A stretch of DNA of 64,000 nt from Ignavibacteriota bacterium (GTDB taxonomy: Bacteria > Bacteroidota > Ignavibacteria > Ignavibacteriales > Ignavibacteriaceae), in NCBI GenBank assembly GCA_013285425.1, contig CP053447.1, positions 1,990,001-2,054,000 on the forward strand, written 5' to 3'. The translations under genes and the position numbers were made by a program. This document shows, in pieces, positions 8,707 to 18,680 of this stretch. The stretch's first letter is position 1. Each line of letters opens with the position of its first letter. A model generated the notes under the pieces. It searched no databases. It had not been told where the DNA came from and worked only from the letters and a program-made list of their open reading frames with translations.

Positions 8707-9453
8707 TTGCCCGATTTACAAGGAATATTGATTCTATTTTTTGTCGGTGCTATCGCAGCATTTATAAATGTTAATGCGGGCGGCGGTTCATCTCTAACAT
8801 TACCTGTTTTAATTTTTCTTGGGCTTGATCCTTCTGTTGCTAACGGAACAAATCGGGTAGCAATTCTTTTCCAAAACGCCTCAGCAGTTTATGCTTTCAA
8901 AAAAGAAAAATTCTATGAACTCAAAAACAGTTTAATCCTCTCTGCACTTACTTTACCCGGTGCAATAATCGGTGCTGTTACTGCGGTTAGTATAAGTGAT
9001 GAATTATTTGAAAAGATTCTTGGTGTGATAATGATATTTATTATTATCACCATGATTCTGCCTAAAAAGAAAACAGAAAAAACTAAAAGTGATTTTACTA
9101 TCGATTGGAAAATAGTTGCCGCAATGATTGTTATCGGTTTCTATGGTGCGTTTCTTCAGGTTGGTGTGGGACTTTTGTTGATGGCTTCGCTTCAATATTT
9201 AATGAAACTTGATTTGATCAGAGTTAATATGCACAAAGTCTTTGTTGTCTTCGTATTTACACTTCCGGCACTGTTAGTTTTTATTTTAACGGATAATATA
9301 AATTGGTTCTATGGAGTAACACTTTCGGCAGGAAATGCGTTCGGCGGATGGTGGGGTGCAAAGCTTTCGGTTAAGAAAGGTGAAAAACTTATTAAGTTTG
9401 TTTTGATAATCGCAATTTTAATTATGGCACTTAAACTTTTAAATGTTTATTAG
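8707..9453 (+). CDS. TauE/SafE family sulfite/anion exporter
   Basis: This 248-residue protein is made of about seven to eight hydrophobic helices. It has the two TauE/SafE repeats, visible as FINVNAGGGSSLTLPVLIFLGLDPSVANGTNRVA near the N-terminus and a second GFYGAFLQVGVGLLLMASL in the middle, and the late GNAFGGWWGAKLS motif. Family members export sulfite, sulfoacetate or other organosulfur anions across the inner membrane; the substrate here is open. The start is TTG, supported by AGGA about six bases upstream. It appears to be a single-gene unit. Confidence 0.88.
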   Translation: MPDLQGILILFFVGAIAAFINVNAGGGSSLTLPVLIFLGLDPSVANGTNRVAILFQNASAVYAFKKEKFYELKNSLILSALTLPGAIIGAVTAVSISDELFEKILGVIMIFIIITMILPKKKTEKTKSDFTIDWKIVAAMIVIGFYGAFLQVGVGLLLMASLQYLMKLDLIRVNMHKVFVVFVFTLPALLVFILTDNINWFYGVTLSAGNAFGGWWGAKLSVKKGEKLIKFVLIIAILIMALKLLNVY

Positions 9454-9628
9454 TTTTAACTTATATTATTAATGAATTAATGCTTTTTAGTTGTTTTGAA
9501 CTCGCACTAATTCGCTTCTCTGGAAAGAGAGGGACTCTATAATAAAATAATTTATTCCCTTTTCTTTTTAAGATAAGAGCTGTGAATAAGTTCAAATTTA
9601 TTAAAAAAGATTTTTTAACAGAGGAATT

Positions 9629-10456
9629 ATGAAGAAAAATATTAGTTACAGAATTAAAATGAATAATGGAGTTGAAATTCCACAGCTTGGTCTTGGAGTA
9701 TATCTTACAAAATCCGGAAGCGAATGTATCAACGCTATTCACTGGGCATTTGAAGCTGGTTATAGACATGTTGATACAGCTAAATTTTATAGAAATGAAA
9801 AAGATGTTGGAGAAGCTATCAGAAACTCCGGAATAAACCGCAAAGAAGTTTTTGTTACAACCAAACTTTGGAATGAAGATCATGGTTATGATTCAGCACT
9901 TAAAGCTTTTGATAAGAGCCTGAAGACATTGAATATTGATTACATTGATTGTTATCTGATTCATTGGCCTGTTCATGAAAAAAGAAAAGACAGTTGGAAA
10001 GCATTGGAAAAGATTTATGAATCGGGTTACTGCAAATCAATCGGAGTAAGCAATTATATGATTCCGCATCTTAAAGAGTTATTTACTTATGCTAATATAA
10101 TCCCTGCTATCAATCAGGTTGAGTTTAATCCTTTTATTTATCAAAAAGATTTGCTTGAGGAATGCAATAAAAATAAAATTATTTTAGAAGCTTATGCACC
10201 TCTTACACGATCAAAAAAACTTAACGATAAAAAAGTTTTATCAATTGCTCAGAGACACAAAAAATCAAATGCTCAGGTTTTAATCCGTTGGGCAATACAA
10301 CACGAACTGGTTGTTATTCCTAAATCTGTTCATAAGGAAAGAATAATTGAAAATGCCAATGTGTTTGATTTTATTTTGGATGAATCCGATATGGAAATTC
10401 TGGATAATATGGATGAGGGTTTCAGAAGTTCATGGGATCCGACAAAGATTGATTGA
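9629..10456 (+). CDS. Aldo/keto reductase
   Basis: This 275-residue TIM-barrel oxidoreductase has the full AKR catalytic tetrad: Asp49 and Tyr54 in HVDTAKFYRNE, Lys79 in VFVTTKLWNEDHG, and His112 in YLIHWPVH. NADPH-binding features are IPKSVHKERI and the C-terminal region. The family reduces aldehydes and ketones such as methylglyoxal or 2,5-diketo-gluconate; length and motifs fit the DkgA-like AKR5 group. GAGG precedes the ATG. It is monocistronic: its stop is followed after 9 bases by a palindromic repeat and then by the convergent uvrA gene. Confidence 0.93.
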   Translation: MKKNISYRIKMNNGVEIPQLGLGVYLTKSGSECINAIHWAFEAGYRHVDTAKFYRNEKDVGEAIRNSGINRKEVFVTTKLWNEDHGYDSALKAFDKSLKTLNIDYIDCYLIHWPVHEKRKDSWKALEKIYESGYCKSIGVSNYMIPHLKELFTYANIIPAINQVEFNPFIYQKDLLEECNKNKIILEAYAPLTRSKKLNDKKVLSIAQRHKKSNAQVLIRWAIQHELVVIPKSVHKERIIENANVFDFILDESDMEILDNMDEGFRSSWDPTKID

Positions 10457-10465
10457 TTTTATGTT

Positions 10466-10544
10466 TGTCACTGCGAGGAGCGAAGCGACGAAGCAATCTG
10501 AAAAAAGATTGCTTCATCCCGATGAAACGGGATTCGCAATGACA
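10466..10544. repeat. Small palindromic interspersed-repeat element (MITE/REP-like)
   Basis: A 79-base element fills the gap between the convergent AKR and uvrA stop codons. The outer ends TGTCACTGCGA and TCGCAATGACA are complementary with one mismatch. Inside are a perfect 10-base hairpin (GAAGCAATCT at 10490-10499 with AGATTGCTTC at 10506-10515) and a second hairpin (ATCCCG with CGGGAT, 10516-10533). It is visibly richer in G+C than its surroundings. Its type (ends near TGTCATTGCGA, an internal GAAGCAATCT) resembles repeat families dispersed in many bacterial genomes. With two hairpins it may also act as a bidirectional terminator. Only one copy lies in this window. Confidence 0.75.
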
Positions 10545-10546
10545 TA

Positions 10547-13390
10547 CTAATGCTTTTTCAACTCTTTTACCAAAAACTTACCAGTTAAACTTTTTTTGCT
10601 TTTAATTAATTGCTCTGGTGTTCCTTCGGCAATAATTTCACCGCCAAACTCGCCACCACCCGGACCAAGGTCAATTATCCAATCGGCGGTTTTAATTACA
10701 TCAAGATTATGTTCAACTACTACAACTGTATTTTCTTTTTCAACAAGTTTATTCAGTACCCCCAACAAAATTTTAACATCCTCAAAATGCAAACCTGTAG
10801 TTGGTTCATCAAGAATGTATATTGTTTTACCGGTACTGACTTTACTTAACTCGGTTGCAAGTTTAACCCGCTGTGCTTCACCGCCTGAAAGTGTAGTTGC
10901 CTGCTGCCCAAGTTTAATATAGCCAAGTCCGACATCGTGAATTGCTTTTATCTTTCTGTAAATTCTCGGCAGGTCCTTGAAAAATTCCAAAGCTTCATCA
11001 ATACGCATTTCAAGGACATCAGAAATTGACTTTGTTTTATATAATACCTGCAAAGTTTCTCTGTTATATCTTTTTCCCTGACAAACATCGCAAAGTACAT
11101 AAACATCAGGCAGAAAATTCATTTCAATTTTCTTTAAGCCATCTCCGCCGCATTCTTCACATCTTCCGCCTGCAACATTAAAACTAAATCTTCCGGTAGC
11201 ATAACCACGCATTTTGGATTCAGGAAGCTGTGCAAAAAGATCTCTGATATAAGTGAACAAACCAGTATAAGTAGCCGGATTAGATCTTGGTGTTCTGCCA
11301 ATCGGTGATTGATCAATTTCAATTACTTTATCAATATGTTCTAATCCTTCAACTGACTTATAAGGTAAAGGAACAAGTTTTGAATTGTAAATTTTCTTCA
11401 TAAGAATTTTTACAAGTGTTTCATTAACTAATGTTGATTTGCCTGAACCGCTTACTCCGGTTATCAATGTAAGTGTGCCAAGTGGAATTTTTAGATTAAC
11501 ATTTTTAAGATTGTTACCGTTTGCACCTTTTAAGATTAAGGATTTCCCGGGCCCCTTTCTTCTTTGTTCCGGAATCTGTATTTGCATTTTATCAGTCAGA
11601 TAAGAAAGAGTTAATGAATCATATCCATTCTTTCTTTTAATCAGCTCTGAAGTTTTGCCCGCAATACAGACTTCTCCACCCTGCACACCGGCTGCCGGAC
11701 CAAGATCAATCATATAATCAGAGCTGTCTATAGTCTCTCTGTCGTGCTCAACTACAATTACAGTATTACCAAGGTCCCTGAGATTTTTAAGTGAATTTAT
11801 CAATTTAACATTATCACTTTGATGCAAACCTATCGATGGTTCATCAAGTACATATAATACTCCGGCAAGCTGAGAACCAATTTGTGTAGCCAATCTTATT
11901 CTTTGTGATTCACCGCCCGACAAAGTTCTGGCTGAACGATCAAGAGTTAAATAATCCAATCCGACATTTAATAAAAATCCTAATCTCTCATTTATCTCTT
12001 TTAAGATTGGTTTTGCAATAATCGCTTCTTTACCCTTTAACTTAAGGGCATTAAAAAACTCTGCAGCACGATTTATAGAAAGCTTTGTTATCTCACTTAT
12101 ATTTTTACCCTGAAATTTAACCGACAAAGATTCCTTTTTTAATCTCCCACCATTGCAAGTCTGGCAGATAGCAGAAGTCATATATGCTTCAACCCAATCA
12201 CGAATTTGGTTTGATGTTGTGGTTGAATAATAATTTTTAAGATAACTCATTACTCCGGAAAATCTGTGCAGATAGGTTACCGGTTTTCCTTTACCATAAT
12301 TGTATGTAAATGAAATTTTTTCTGGACTTCCGTTTAATAATAAATCTTTTTGTTCTGCTGTAAGATTTTTAAGCGGAGTATCGAAATCAAATCCAAACTT
12401 TTGTCCAACGGCTTCTAACTGATTAAAAAACCAAATTGACCGAGGTTTACTAAGTGGTGCAATCCCCTCTTCATTAATTGATTTATTCCAGTCAGGAATT
12501 ATCAGATTAATATCAAGCTGTTTTATTTCTCCAAGTCCTTCGCAATCAGGACAGGAACCATAAGGAGAATTGAATGAGAAGGAATTTGGTGCAAGTTCAC
12601 GATAAGAAATACCGCAATCTAAACAAGCTAAATGCCGGCTGTAAATTTTATCCTCGCCGTTCTCGTCTATAATTACAATACCTTCTCCGTAACTCAATGC
12701 AACATCAACCGATTGAGTTAATCTGCTTCGGGATTTTTCACTAACATTAATCTTATCAACAGCTATTTCTATATTATGAATTTTATAACGGTCAACATGA
12801 AAACCTTTTTCAATTTCGTTATACTCTCCATCAACTCTGACTTTAAGAAACCCATCGGAAACTATTTCTTCAAACAACTCGCGGTAATGTCCCTTTCTTC
12901 CGCGTACAACAGGTGCAAGTACATTAACTTTTTTACCGGATTGACTCTGAATAATTGTATCTATTATCTGATTTGTAGTTTGCTTTGTTACCGGTTTACC
13001 GCAATTATAGCAATGCGGAACCCCGATTCTTGCATAAAGCAATCTTAGATAATCATAAATTTCCGTAACCGTTCCTACTGTTGATCTCGGATTACCGGAA
13101 GTTGATTTTTGCTCGATTGAAATTGCAGGGCTTAAACCTTCAATCAAATCCACTTCAGGTTTTTCAAGCATATCTAAAAACTGGCGGGCATAAGCAGATA
13201 ATGATTCAATATATCTACGCTGACCTTCAGCATAAATAGTATCAAATGCTAAAGATGATTTTCCGGAACCGGATAAACCTGTAATTACTGTGAACGAATC
13301 CCGTGGTATCTCAACATCTATATTCTTTAAATTGTGCTCGCGTGCACCCTTAACAATTATACTTTCTTTTTCCAAAATATTACTTGACAA
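10547..13390 (-). CDS. uvrA: Excinuclease ABC subunit A
   Basis: This 947-residue protein has the UvrA layout: a first ABC ATPase with Walker [10 protein letters not shown] (38-46), zinc-binding CxxC pairs (CYNCG, CLDCG, CPDCEG, CQTC), the ABC signature [12 protein letters not shown], then a second ATPase with [17 protein letters not shown] and CDVCQG zinc pairs, [12 protein letters not shown] and [11 protein letters not shown]. UvrA finds bulky DNA lesions with UvrB to start nucleotide excision repair. The length is normal. The start is TTG. uvrB and uvrC are not nearby. It is transcribed alone, converging on the AKR gene with the repeat element between. Confidence 0.98.
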   Translation of the reverse strand: MSSNILEKESIIVKGAREHNLKNIDVEIPRDSFTVITGLSGSGKSSLAFDTIYAEGQRRYIESLSAYARQFLDMLEKPEVDLIEGLSPAISIEQKSTSGNPRSTVGTVTEIYDYLRLLYARIGVPHCYNCGKPVTKQTTNQIIDTIIQSQSGKKVNVLAPVVRGRKGHYRELFEEIVSDGFLKVRVDGEYNEIEKGFHVDRYKIHNIEIAVDKINVSEKSRSRLTQSVDVALSYGEGIVIIDENGEDKIYSRHLACLDCGISYRELAPNSFSFNSPYGSCPDCEGLGEIKQLDINLIIPDWNKSINEEGIAPLSKPRSIWFFNQLEAVGQKFGFDFDTPLKNLTAEQKDLLLNGSPEKISFTYNYGKGKPVTYLHRFSGVMSYLKNYYSTTTSNQIRDWVEAYMTSAICQTCNGGRLKKESLSVKFQGKNISEITKLSINRAAEFFNALKLKGKEAIIAKPILKEINERLGFLLNVGLDYLTLDRSARTLSGGESQRIRLATQIGSQLAGVLYVLDEPSIGLHQSDNVKLINSLKNLRDLGNTVIVVEHDRETIDSSDYMIDLGPAAGVQGGEVCIAGKTSELIKRKNGYDSLTLSYLTDKMQIQIPEQRRKGPGKSLILKGANGNNLKNVNLKIPLGTLTLITGVSGSGKSTLVNETLVKILMKKIYNSKLVPLPYKSVEGLEHIDKVIEIDQSPIGRTPRSNPATYTGLFTYIRDLFAQLPESKMRGYATGRFSFNVAGGRCEECGGDGLKKIEMNFLPDVYVLCDVCQGKRYNRETLQVLYKTKSISDVLEMRIDEALEFFKDLPRIYRKIKAIHDVGLGYIKLGQQATTLSGGEAQRVKLATELSKVSTGKTIYILDEPTTGLHFEDVKILLGVLNKLVEKENTVVVVEHNLDVIKTADWIIDLGPGGGEFGGEIIAEGTPEQLIKSKKSLTGKFLVKELKKH

Positions 13391-13481
13391 ATAATAAGAA
13401 ATAAATTTTCAAACAGTTATTTTAGGGATAGTGATATTGATAAACAAATATTTTTAATATGGATTATTCAATCGCACATTT

Positions 13482-14108
13482 ATGCTGCCCGAACAAATAA
13501 AATCTGTAAAAGAATACAAACAATATTCTCTCAAAGAAAAAGGCTCGGAATTTATAGCAATTGTTTATTCTGTAGATAATGATTCCATCGCACAAAATTA
13601 TCTGTCGGAAATTCGGAAAAAATATTACGATGCAACACATCATTGTTATGCTTATAAAATTAAAACCGGTGAGCAAAAATATTCTGATGATGGCGAACCA
13701 AACGGTACAGCCGGAATCAGAATCTTAAATGCAGTTGAACATTTCGATTTAACCGATGTATTATTGATTGTAGTGAGATATTTTGGCGGAACCAAGCTTG
13801 GAGTAGGTCCGCTGGGAAAAGCTTATTATAACGCATCTACTTGCGTTTTAGAGCAGTCGGAAATTATACAGAAAATATTGTACGAAGAAGTTGAGATAGA
13901 AGTGGAATTTAATTTTATAAGCCATATACATAGAACAGCCAGCCAACTATCAGTAATTATAAACGAAACACAATTTACTGATAAAGTATTCTTTACCTGT
14001 TACATCAAACCAAAAAATATTGATAGATTTATTTCAGAGCTAACAAATCTTACTAACGGTCAAATCTCAATACAAAGAAAAAAATCATATAAATATTTAG
14101 TTAAATAA
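13482..14108 (+). CDS. YigZ/IMPACT family protein
   Basis: The 208-residue protein contains the UPF0029 (IMPACT) domain, with HHCYAYKI, DDGEPNGTAGIRIL and VVRYFGGTKLGVGPLGKAY (the family signature), followed by a C-terminal DUF1949-like ferredoxin-fold domain from about residue 138. The family is broadly conserved and may be linked to translation regulation, but no reaction is established. Order and length match E. coli YigZ. The gene is divergent from uvrA, 91 bases away, and precedes a MarR regulator by 83 bases. Confidence 0.92.
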   Translation: MLPEQIKSVKEYKQYSLKEKGSEFIAIVYSVDNDSIAQNYLSEIRKKYYDATHHCYAYKIKTGEQKYSDDGEPNGTAGIRILNAVEHFDLTDVLLIVVRYFGGTKLGVGPLGKAYYNASTCVLEQSEIIQKILYEEVEIEVEFNFISHIHRTASQLSVIINETQFTDKVFFTCYIKPKNIDRFISELTNLTNGQISIQRKKSYKYLVK

Positions 14109-14149
14109 ATTCAATATACACTTGATTAAATTGTTATTCTTATCGATAT

Positions 14150-14162
14150 TTGTCATAGACAA
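14150..14162. promoter_or_regulatory. Possible MarR operator (palindrome)
   Basis: TTGTCATAGACAA is a perfect 5-base-arm palindrome with a 3-base centre, ending 29 bases before the MarR ATG. MarR proteins usually bind short palindromes and repress their own gene, which makes this a candidate autoregulatory site. It is short enough to arise by chance. Confidence 0.3.
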
Positions 14163-14191
14163 TAATTCATCTTACATTAATCGGATTTAAA

Positions 14192-14638
14192 ATGGACATA
14201 AATAAAAACGCAGAAAGTTTAGCTAACTTAACATTTGTGTTGTTAGCTAATTGCCAGGAGAAAGAGGCACGTCTTGCAGAAATTCACAATCTTACACAAG
14301 CTGAATTCAGATGTTTAAGATTATTCGGATCTGACGAAAGTATTAACAATAAAGCAATTGCTGAAAGGATGAATTTAAGCCCAAGCAGGTTAACCAGAAT
14401 TATTGATGGCTTAGTTCAAAAAGAATATATCATACGGGAAATTGATCCGAATGACAGAAGAAATATGAGAGTATCTTTATCAAAGAAGGGACAGCTTCTC
14501 GTTCAGCAGTTGAATAAAGCTTATATAGATATTCATAAAGATATTTTGCAGGATATTGACGAAGAACAGCATCAGCCGCTTATTACTGCGATGACTTACT
14601 TTTTATCAGCTTTGGAAAAGTGGATTGCTAAATCGTAG
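14192..14638 (+). CDS. MarR family transcriptional regulator
   Basis: This 148-residue protein has a MarR winged helix-turn-helix. The recognition-helix region is NNKAIAERMNLSPSRLTRIIDGL, followed by the wing YIIREIDPNDRRNMRVSLSKKG; dimerisation helices flank it. These proteins are dimeric repressors that respond to small phenolics, oxidants or metals. No effector cysteine cluster is evident, and the N-terminal NCQEKEARLAEI has only one Cys. The 3' end overlaps the 3' end of a minus-strand gene by 11 bases. No obvious target transporter follows it. Confidence 0.9.
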   Translation: MDINKNAESLANLTFVLLANCQEKEARLAEIHNLTQAEFRCLRLFGSDESINNKAIAERMNLSPSRLTRIIDGLVQKEYIIREIDPNDRRNMRVSLSKKGQLLVQQLNKAYIDIHKDILQDIDEEQHQPLITAMTYFLSALEKWIAKS

Positions 14639-15068
14639 TATGATCAGTTCTTTTTAGAAAGTTTACATATTTTTTAATCAGATCAAGATCTTCAACAAGC
14701 TGCTTTATATTAAAAAATGATTCTTTTGTAGTACTCAGATAGTCCTTTTCAATTGACGTTTTATTCTTATCGTTCATAGACAAAGTAATTTCTTTTATAA
14801 GAGAAGTTACTTTTTCTATATTGTTGTTCAGGTCTCTTTTGACCTGTTCGAGATTTTGAAAATCTGAAATGCTTCCTGCTGTTTGCAATACATTGAATAA
14901 TCCGTTTATATATTTGCCGGTAAATATAAAATCTTCAAACTCTTTTACTTTCTGGTTTTTAAAATAATTTTCAAGTAGCAGAGTTATATCATTTTTCTTT
15001 ATTAGTTTTTTATCCGAAAAGTGTTCAACTTGATCTAATAACTCTTTGCTTAAAATTATTTCTTTCAT
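14628..15068 (-). CDS. Hypothetical helical protein, last gene of the minus-strand run
   Basis: This 146-residue protein is nearly all alpha-helical and lysine-rich, with no signal peptide and no cysteine. Heptad-like stretches (about 70-125) suggest a coiled coil. I do not recognise a family. Its ATG overlaps the O-methyltransferase stop by four bases, the usual sign of translational coupling, and it converges on the MarR gene with an 11-base overlap of coding ends. It is the 3'-most gene of the run that begins near folB. A role tied to the methyltransferase is only a guess. Confidence 0.6.
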   Translation of the reverse strand: MKEIILSKELLDQVEHFSDKKLIKKNDITLLLENYFKNQKVKEFEDFIFTGKYINGLFNVLQTAGSISDFQNLEQVKRDLNNNIEKVTSLIKEITLSMNDKNKTSIEKDYLSTTKESFFNIKQLVEDLDLIKKYVNFLKRTDHTTI

Positions 15069-15706
15069 TTCTTAATCCCGAATCCTAAACCATCACCAAC
15101 CGGCAGAATCATTGAATCAAGGTTCTGCTGAAGTATAAATATTTTGTTGAAGTCTCTTATATGTCTTGTAGAGGTTTTGTATTTAGCAGGTACATTTGAT
15201 GAAGCTGTATAGCCATGCCATAAAACATTATCAACAATAATTATTCCCCCTTTTTTTAATAACAGCATAGAAAAATCAAATAATCTTTTATAATCATGTT
15301 TATCAGCATCAAGAAAAATAAAATCAAATTTTTTATCCATCTGCGGTAAAACACTTAATGCATCGCCATATATGAGTTTTATTTTTTTACTTTCACCAGA
15401 TTTATTTATATACTTTGATGCCAGTTCGACGTTATCACTGCTCTTTTCAATAGTAAATATTGAAGCTGATTTAGCAAGACAGCGGGCTATCCTTATTGTT
15501 GAATATCCGATTGCTGTACCGATTTCCAAAACTCGTTTAGGTTTACTGATTTGAATTAATTTTTCAATAAACTCAATTGCATGCCATTCAAGAATTGGAA
15601 TCGAATGCTGTTCTGCAAATTCTTCCATTTCGAGAATAAGTTTATCTTCCTGTTTCCTGTATGATTCCAAATATTTTTTTTGTGCAGGAAAAAGAATATT
15701 CTTCAT
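15065..15706 (-). CDS. O-methyltransferase (TrmR/COMT-like)
   Basis: This 213-residue class I SAM methyltransferase is of the family-3 O-methyltransferase type. Motif I is RVLEIGTAIGYSTIRIA, the acidic loop is IFTIEKSSDN, and the divalent-metal ligands lie in FDFIFLDADKHDY and the later IIIVDNVLWHG. Relatives methylate catechols, or the wobble-uridine carboxymethoxy group of tRNA (TrmR); the small bacterial size fits the latter, but the substrate is unproven. It overlaps the downstream helical protein by four bases and lies 68 bases after the S8 peptidase. Confidence 0.88.
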   Translation of the reverse strand: MKNILFPAQKKYLESYRKQEDKLILEMEEFAEQHSIPILEWHAIEFIEKLIQISKPKRVLEIGTAIGYSTIRIARCLAKSASIFTIEKSSDNVELASKYINKSGESKKIKLIYGDALSVLPQMDKKFDFIFLDADKHDYKRLFDFSMLLLKKGGIIIVDNVLWHGYTASSNVPAKYKTSTRHIRDFNKIFILQQNLDSMILPVGDGLGFGIKK

Positions 15707-15774
15707 TGCTTATCCTTCAATTATTTTTATTTAAACTTAGCAAAGATAAAATTAATAGATCAGTAAGTTAAATA

Positions 15775-17757
15775 TTACTTTAGCAACACTAATTTTCTGC
15801 CATATTCTTTACCACCGAGTTGAATCAGTGCATAATAAACACCGCTAGCGCTCAAATAACCTCTATCAGAATATCCATCCCATTCAAATAAATTCATTCC
15901 CGCAACCGTGTTTTCATTTCGCTCAATAACCTTCTGTCCAGCTCCATCAATAATTAAGATTTTAAATAACTCATTGCCGTTAGAATAAAACCTGACTTGC
16001 ACTTTTTTATGATCAGCAGGTAAAAACGGATTAGGAAAAAATTCACTTATTCCAATATCTGACTGATACTGCTGAGTCTCCAGATTAAGAGAGATTATTT
16101 CTGAACCATAAACATATTTGTAAAAACCACTTTCAGGTTTATGATAAAAATTATTCAAACTATCTGTATAAGTAATATTGAACTGAATTATTTCTCCATT
16201 ATTTTTTTGGGGAAAGGTATAGGTAAAATGGTAATCATCACTTTTAACCATTTGAATTGGTTCAAACATATCATCTGCAACTTTAAGGATAATATTAACA
16301 GAGTATTCTCTAACCTTATCTTCAAAGATCATTTTATGCAAAATAAATTCATTAGATTTTTTTTGCACATTCGGAAATTCAATTGTTTTCCTTGCACTTA
16401 TAATTCCATATCCGATATCATTATTTGGATTTATTGAATTTGATGAGGATTCAAGAATAATATTTCTTATCTGTTCGTTTTTAAGATGCGGAAAAGCTGA
16501 AAGAAGTAAAGCTGCTATTCCACTTGCAATCGGCGCAGCTGCAGAAGTTCCGCTGCCGAACATATATGAATTTTCGGTATGAGCCAGTGCTCCATAATCA
16601 TTAACACCGCATGCAACAACTTCAGGTTTTATTCTTCCATCGTATGTTGGACCACGACTGCTGAAAGATGCAATTTTTCCCAGGTCATCCACTGCTCCAA
16701 CTGAAATAATTTTCATTCCATCTGCCGGAGCAGTTATATATTTCCAGGAAGTATTTCCTTCATTTCCTGCTGATGTAAAAGTAGAAACACCGCGGAGATA
16801 AGCAAGATTAACAGCTTTGGTTACAATTGTGGTCTTCCCATCCATATCAGAATAAGAATATGAAGAATTATTATTATCAAACTCATTATAACCCAAAGAA
16901 CTTGTTGTAATATCAACACCAAGTGATTCCATCCAAATAAGAGCGGCAGCATAATTATCTTCTTCAATCCGGGTTTCACTTCTAATATCTTCTGTCTTTG
17001 CCAAAATAAAAGAGGAATTAAATGCCGGACCAATCACAACACTATCTGTTGAACCAGCCAGTAAAGAAAAAACATAAGTACCGTGGCGGTCCTGAGATTG
17101 AATATCACCCGATTGATTTGCAGTTATTGAGTCATTAAAAACAAAATCATACTCAGCTATTACAGTTTTGTTTTTCAAAGCTTCGTGGAATTTCCAATCA
17201 AAACCTGAATCAAGTATTCCGATCAGAACATTTTTCCCTGAAATATTTTTTGAATGGATAAACGGAATATCGGATAAATTAACCTGCTTGTATGCTAATC
17301 CATAGTTAAAAGTAGTATCACTAATTTTTAATAATGAAGTACTAATCTCATAACTGAAATCATTCCTATAGAAAAGTTTTCTTACCGGCTCTACTGATTT
17401 TACAAACGACAGATTTTTTATTTTTTCAATCTGATCGTAATTAAGATAAGCAGAAACCGAATTAAACCATGAAAGCTCTCTAAGAATTTTTACACCAAGC
17501 TTTTCAATCTCAGTTTTATATTCGTTAAATATTTTCAAGTCTTCAAAAGTAATGTACTCTTCTCCCATATTCTTAATTCTTCTTTCAATTGCTTTATCAG
17601 TTAAAAGATTGAGAGTCTCTTGATAACTGACACTGTTTTTATTTAACTGATTGTAAGAATTTTCAGGTCCTTTATCATTGAAATAAATAAAATATTTTTC
17701 CTGTGCTGATAAAAGAGAGGAAAGAAGAATAATAATTATAAAAATCGGTTTGCTCAT
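15775..17757 (-). CDS. S8 subtilisin-like serine peptidase with T9SS-type tail
   Basis: The 660-residue secreted protease has a signal peptide (1-18), a prodomain with KYFIYFNDKG, then the subtilase triad: Asp183 in GILDSGFDW, His225 in RHGTYVF, and Ser405 in GSGTSAAAPIASG, with oxyanion Asn332 in TSAGNEG. A beta-sandwich follows, and the last ~85 residues carry ISEFFPNPF and end GRKLVLLK, a T9SS/FlgD-like sorting tail. It should be exported through the outer membrane. It sits just downstream of lepB (signal peptidase I). Confidence 0.92.
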   Translation of the reverse strand: MSKPIFIIIILLSSLLSAQEKYFIYFNDKGPENSYNQLNKNSVSYQETLNLLTDKAIERRIKNMGEEYITFEDLKIFNEYKTEIEKLGVKILRELSWFNSVSAYLNYDQIEKIKNLSFVKSVEPVRKLFYRNDFSYEISTSLLKISDTTFNYGLAYKQVNLSDIPFIHSKNISGKNVLIGILDSGFDWKFHEALKNKTVIAEYDFVFNDSITANQSGDIQSQDRHGTYVFSLLAGSTDSVVIGPAFNSSFILAKTEDIRSETRIEEDNYAAALIWMESLGVDITTSSLGYNEFDNNNSSYSYSDMDGKTTIVTKAVNLAYLRGVSTFTSAGNEGNTSWKYITAPADGMKIISVGAVDDLGKIASFSSRGPTYDGRIKPEVVACGVNDYGALAHTENSYMFGSGTSAAAPIASGIAALLLSAFPHLKNEQIRNIILESSSNSINPNNDIGYGIISARKTIEFPNVQKKSNEFILHKMIFEDKVREYSVNIILKVADDMFEPIQMVKSDDYHFTYTFPQKNNGEIIQFNITYTDSLNNFYHKPESGFYKYVYGSEIISLNLETQQYQSDIGISEFFPNPFLPADHKKVQVRFYSNGNELFKILIIDGAGQKVIERNENTVAGMNLFEWDGYSDRGYLSASGVYYALIQLGGKEYGRKLVLLK

Positions 17758-17817
17758 AAATTCTTGTCAAAAGTAATCTGATGAATTGATCGAATCAAGT
17801 TTAAAAACTTTCCAATG

Positions 17818-18660
17818 TTAGTCTATAGACTGCATTAACCGGCTAAATCTGATAGACGAGAAAAAGTCACTAATTCCGGTAGTTTGTACTGGTATTTGTG
17901 ACCAGTAAATAAACATTGCTTTGCCAATTAACCAATCTTCGGAAACATATCCGAAATAACGGCTATCAATACTATTTTTTCTGTTATCACCCAGAACAAA
18001 ATAATAGTCTTTATTAAAAGTGTAGTCTCTTACTGCAACACCATTAACTGTTATAACAGTTCCTTCAATGCTAACCACTTTTTTCCCAAATTCAGAATTA
18101 ATTACATTCTGCCATTGCAAAATGTTGTTAGGTGTCAGCTCAACCGTCATTCCTTTTTTCGGAACGACAATCGGACCGTAATTAACAATTGTCCATTTAC
18201 TATCATAAGGAAATATCTTTGAATCAATATTTTCAATTGGCTGGTCTTCCAGATCAATCTTAATATAGGATGGAGTTCGATATTTAACGCTGTTTATAAA
18301 TAATTCCTGCTCTTTTAATTCTATTGTATCACCAGGAAGACCAATAATTCTTTTGATTAAGATTGAATAGTCTTCCGAAGCAGGATCATAATAATTAGCT
18401 GGTATTTCAAATGCAACTACATCATTAAACTCCGGTTTACCGGTTGATGAGATTTCCATTCTCTTAAGCCGTTTGCCCCAAAAGGGAATCTGATACGGAG
18501 TGGAAAAGGAATATGCTAACTTGTTGACAATGATAAAATCACCTTCAATTAAAGTATTTCTCATTGAACCTGTTGGTATTTTGAAAGCATCAACAACAAA
18601 GAGTTTAAGCAGCAAAGCTATAATTAACAGAAGTAATAATATTTTTAACAGGCGTTTCAT
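17818..18660 (-). CDS. lepB: Signal peptidase I
   Basis: This 280-residue protein has one N-terminal transmembrane helix (about 4-22), the catalytic Ser32 in IPTGSMRNTLIEGD, the general base Lys103 in LIKRIIGLPGD, and the C-terminal signature GDNRKNSIDSRYFGYV. It removes Sec/Tat signal peptides at the periplasmic face. The large insert between the Ser and Lys boxes and after GLPGD is typical of Gram-negative and Bacteroidota versions. It is 20 bases downstream of lepA and probably cotranscribed, the classic lepA-lepB pairing seen in many bacteria. Confidence 0.96.
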   Translation of the reverse strand: MKRLLKILLLLLIIALLLKLFVVDAFKIPTGSMRNTLIEGDFIIVNKLAYSFSTPYQIPFWGKRLKRMEISSTGKPEFNDVVAFEIPANYYDPASEDYSILIKRIIGLPGDTIELKEQELFINSVKYRTPSYIKIDLEDQPIENIDSKIFPYDSKWTIVNYGPIVVPKKGMTVELTPNNILQWQNVINSEFGKKVVSIEGTVITVNGVAVRDYTFNKDYYFVLGDNRKNSIDSRYFGYVSEDWLIGKAMFIYWSQIPVQTTGISDFFSSIRFSRLMQSID

Positions 18661-18680
18661 TTAGTCACAATCCTGATATT

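Noticed and set aside
9515..9532. Short CTTCTCT/AGAGAGG hairpin after the TauE gene
   Set aside because: No T-run follows on either strand and the arms are short and partly wobble-paired.
10463..10550. Open frame reading VTARSEATKQS over the AKR end
   Set aside because: It lies across a palindromic repeat and out of frame with the AKR; it is a translation of the repeat, not a gene.
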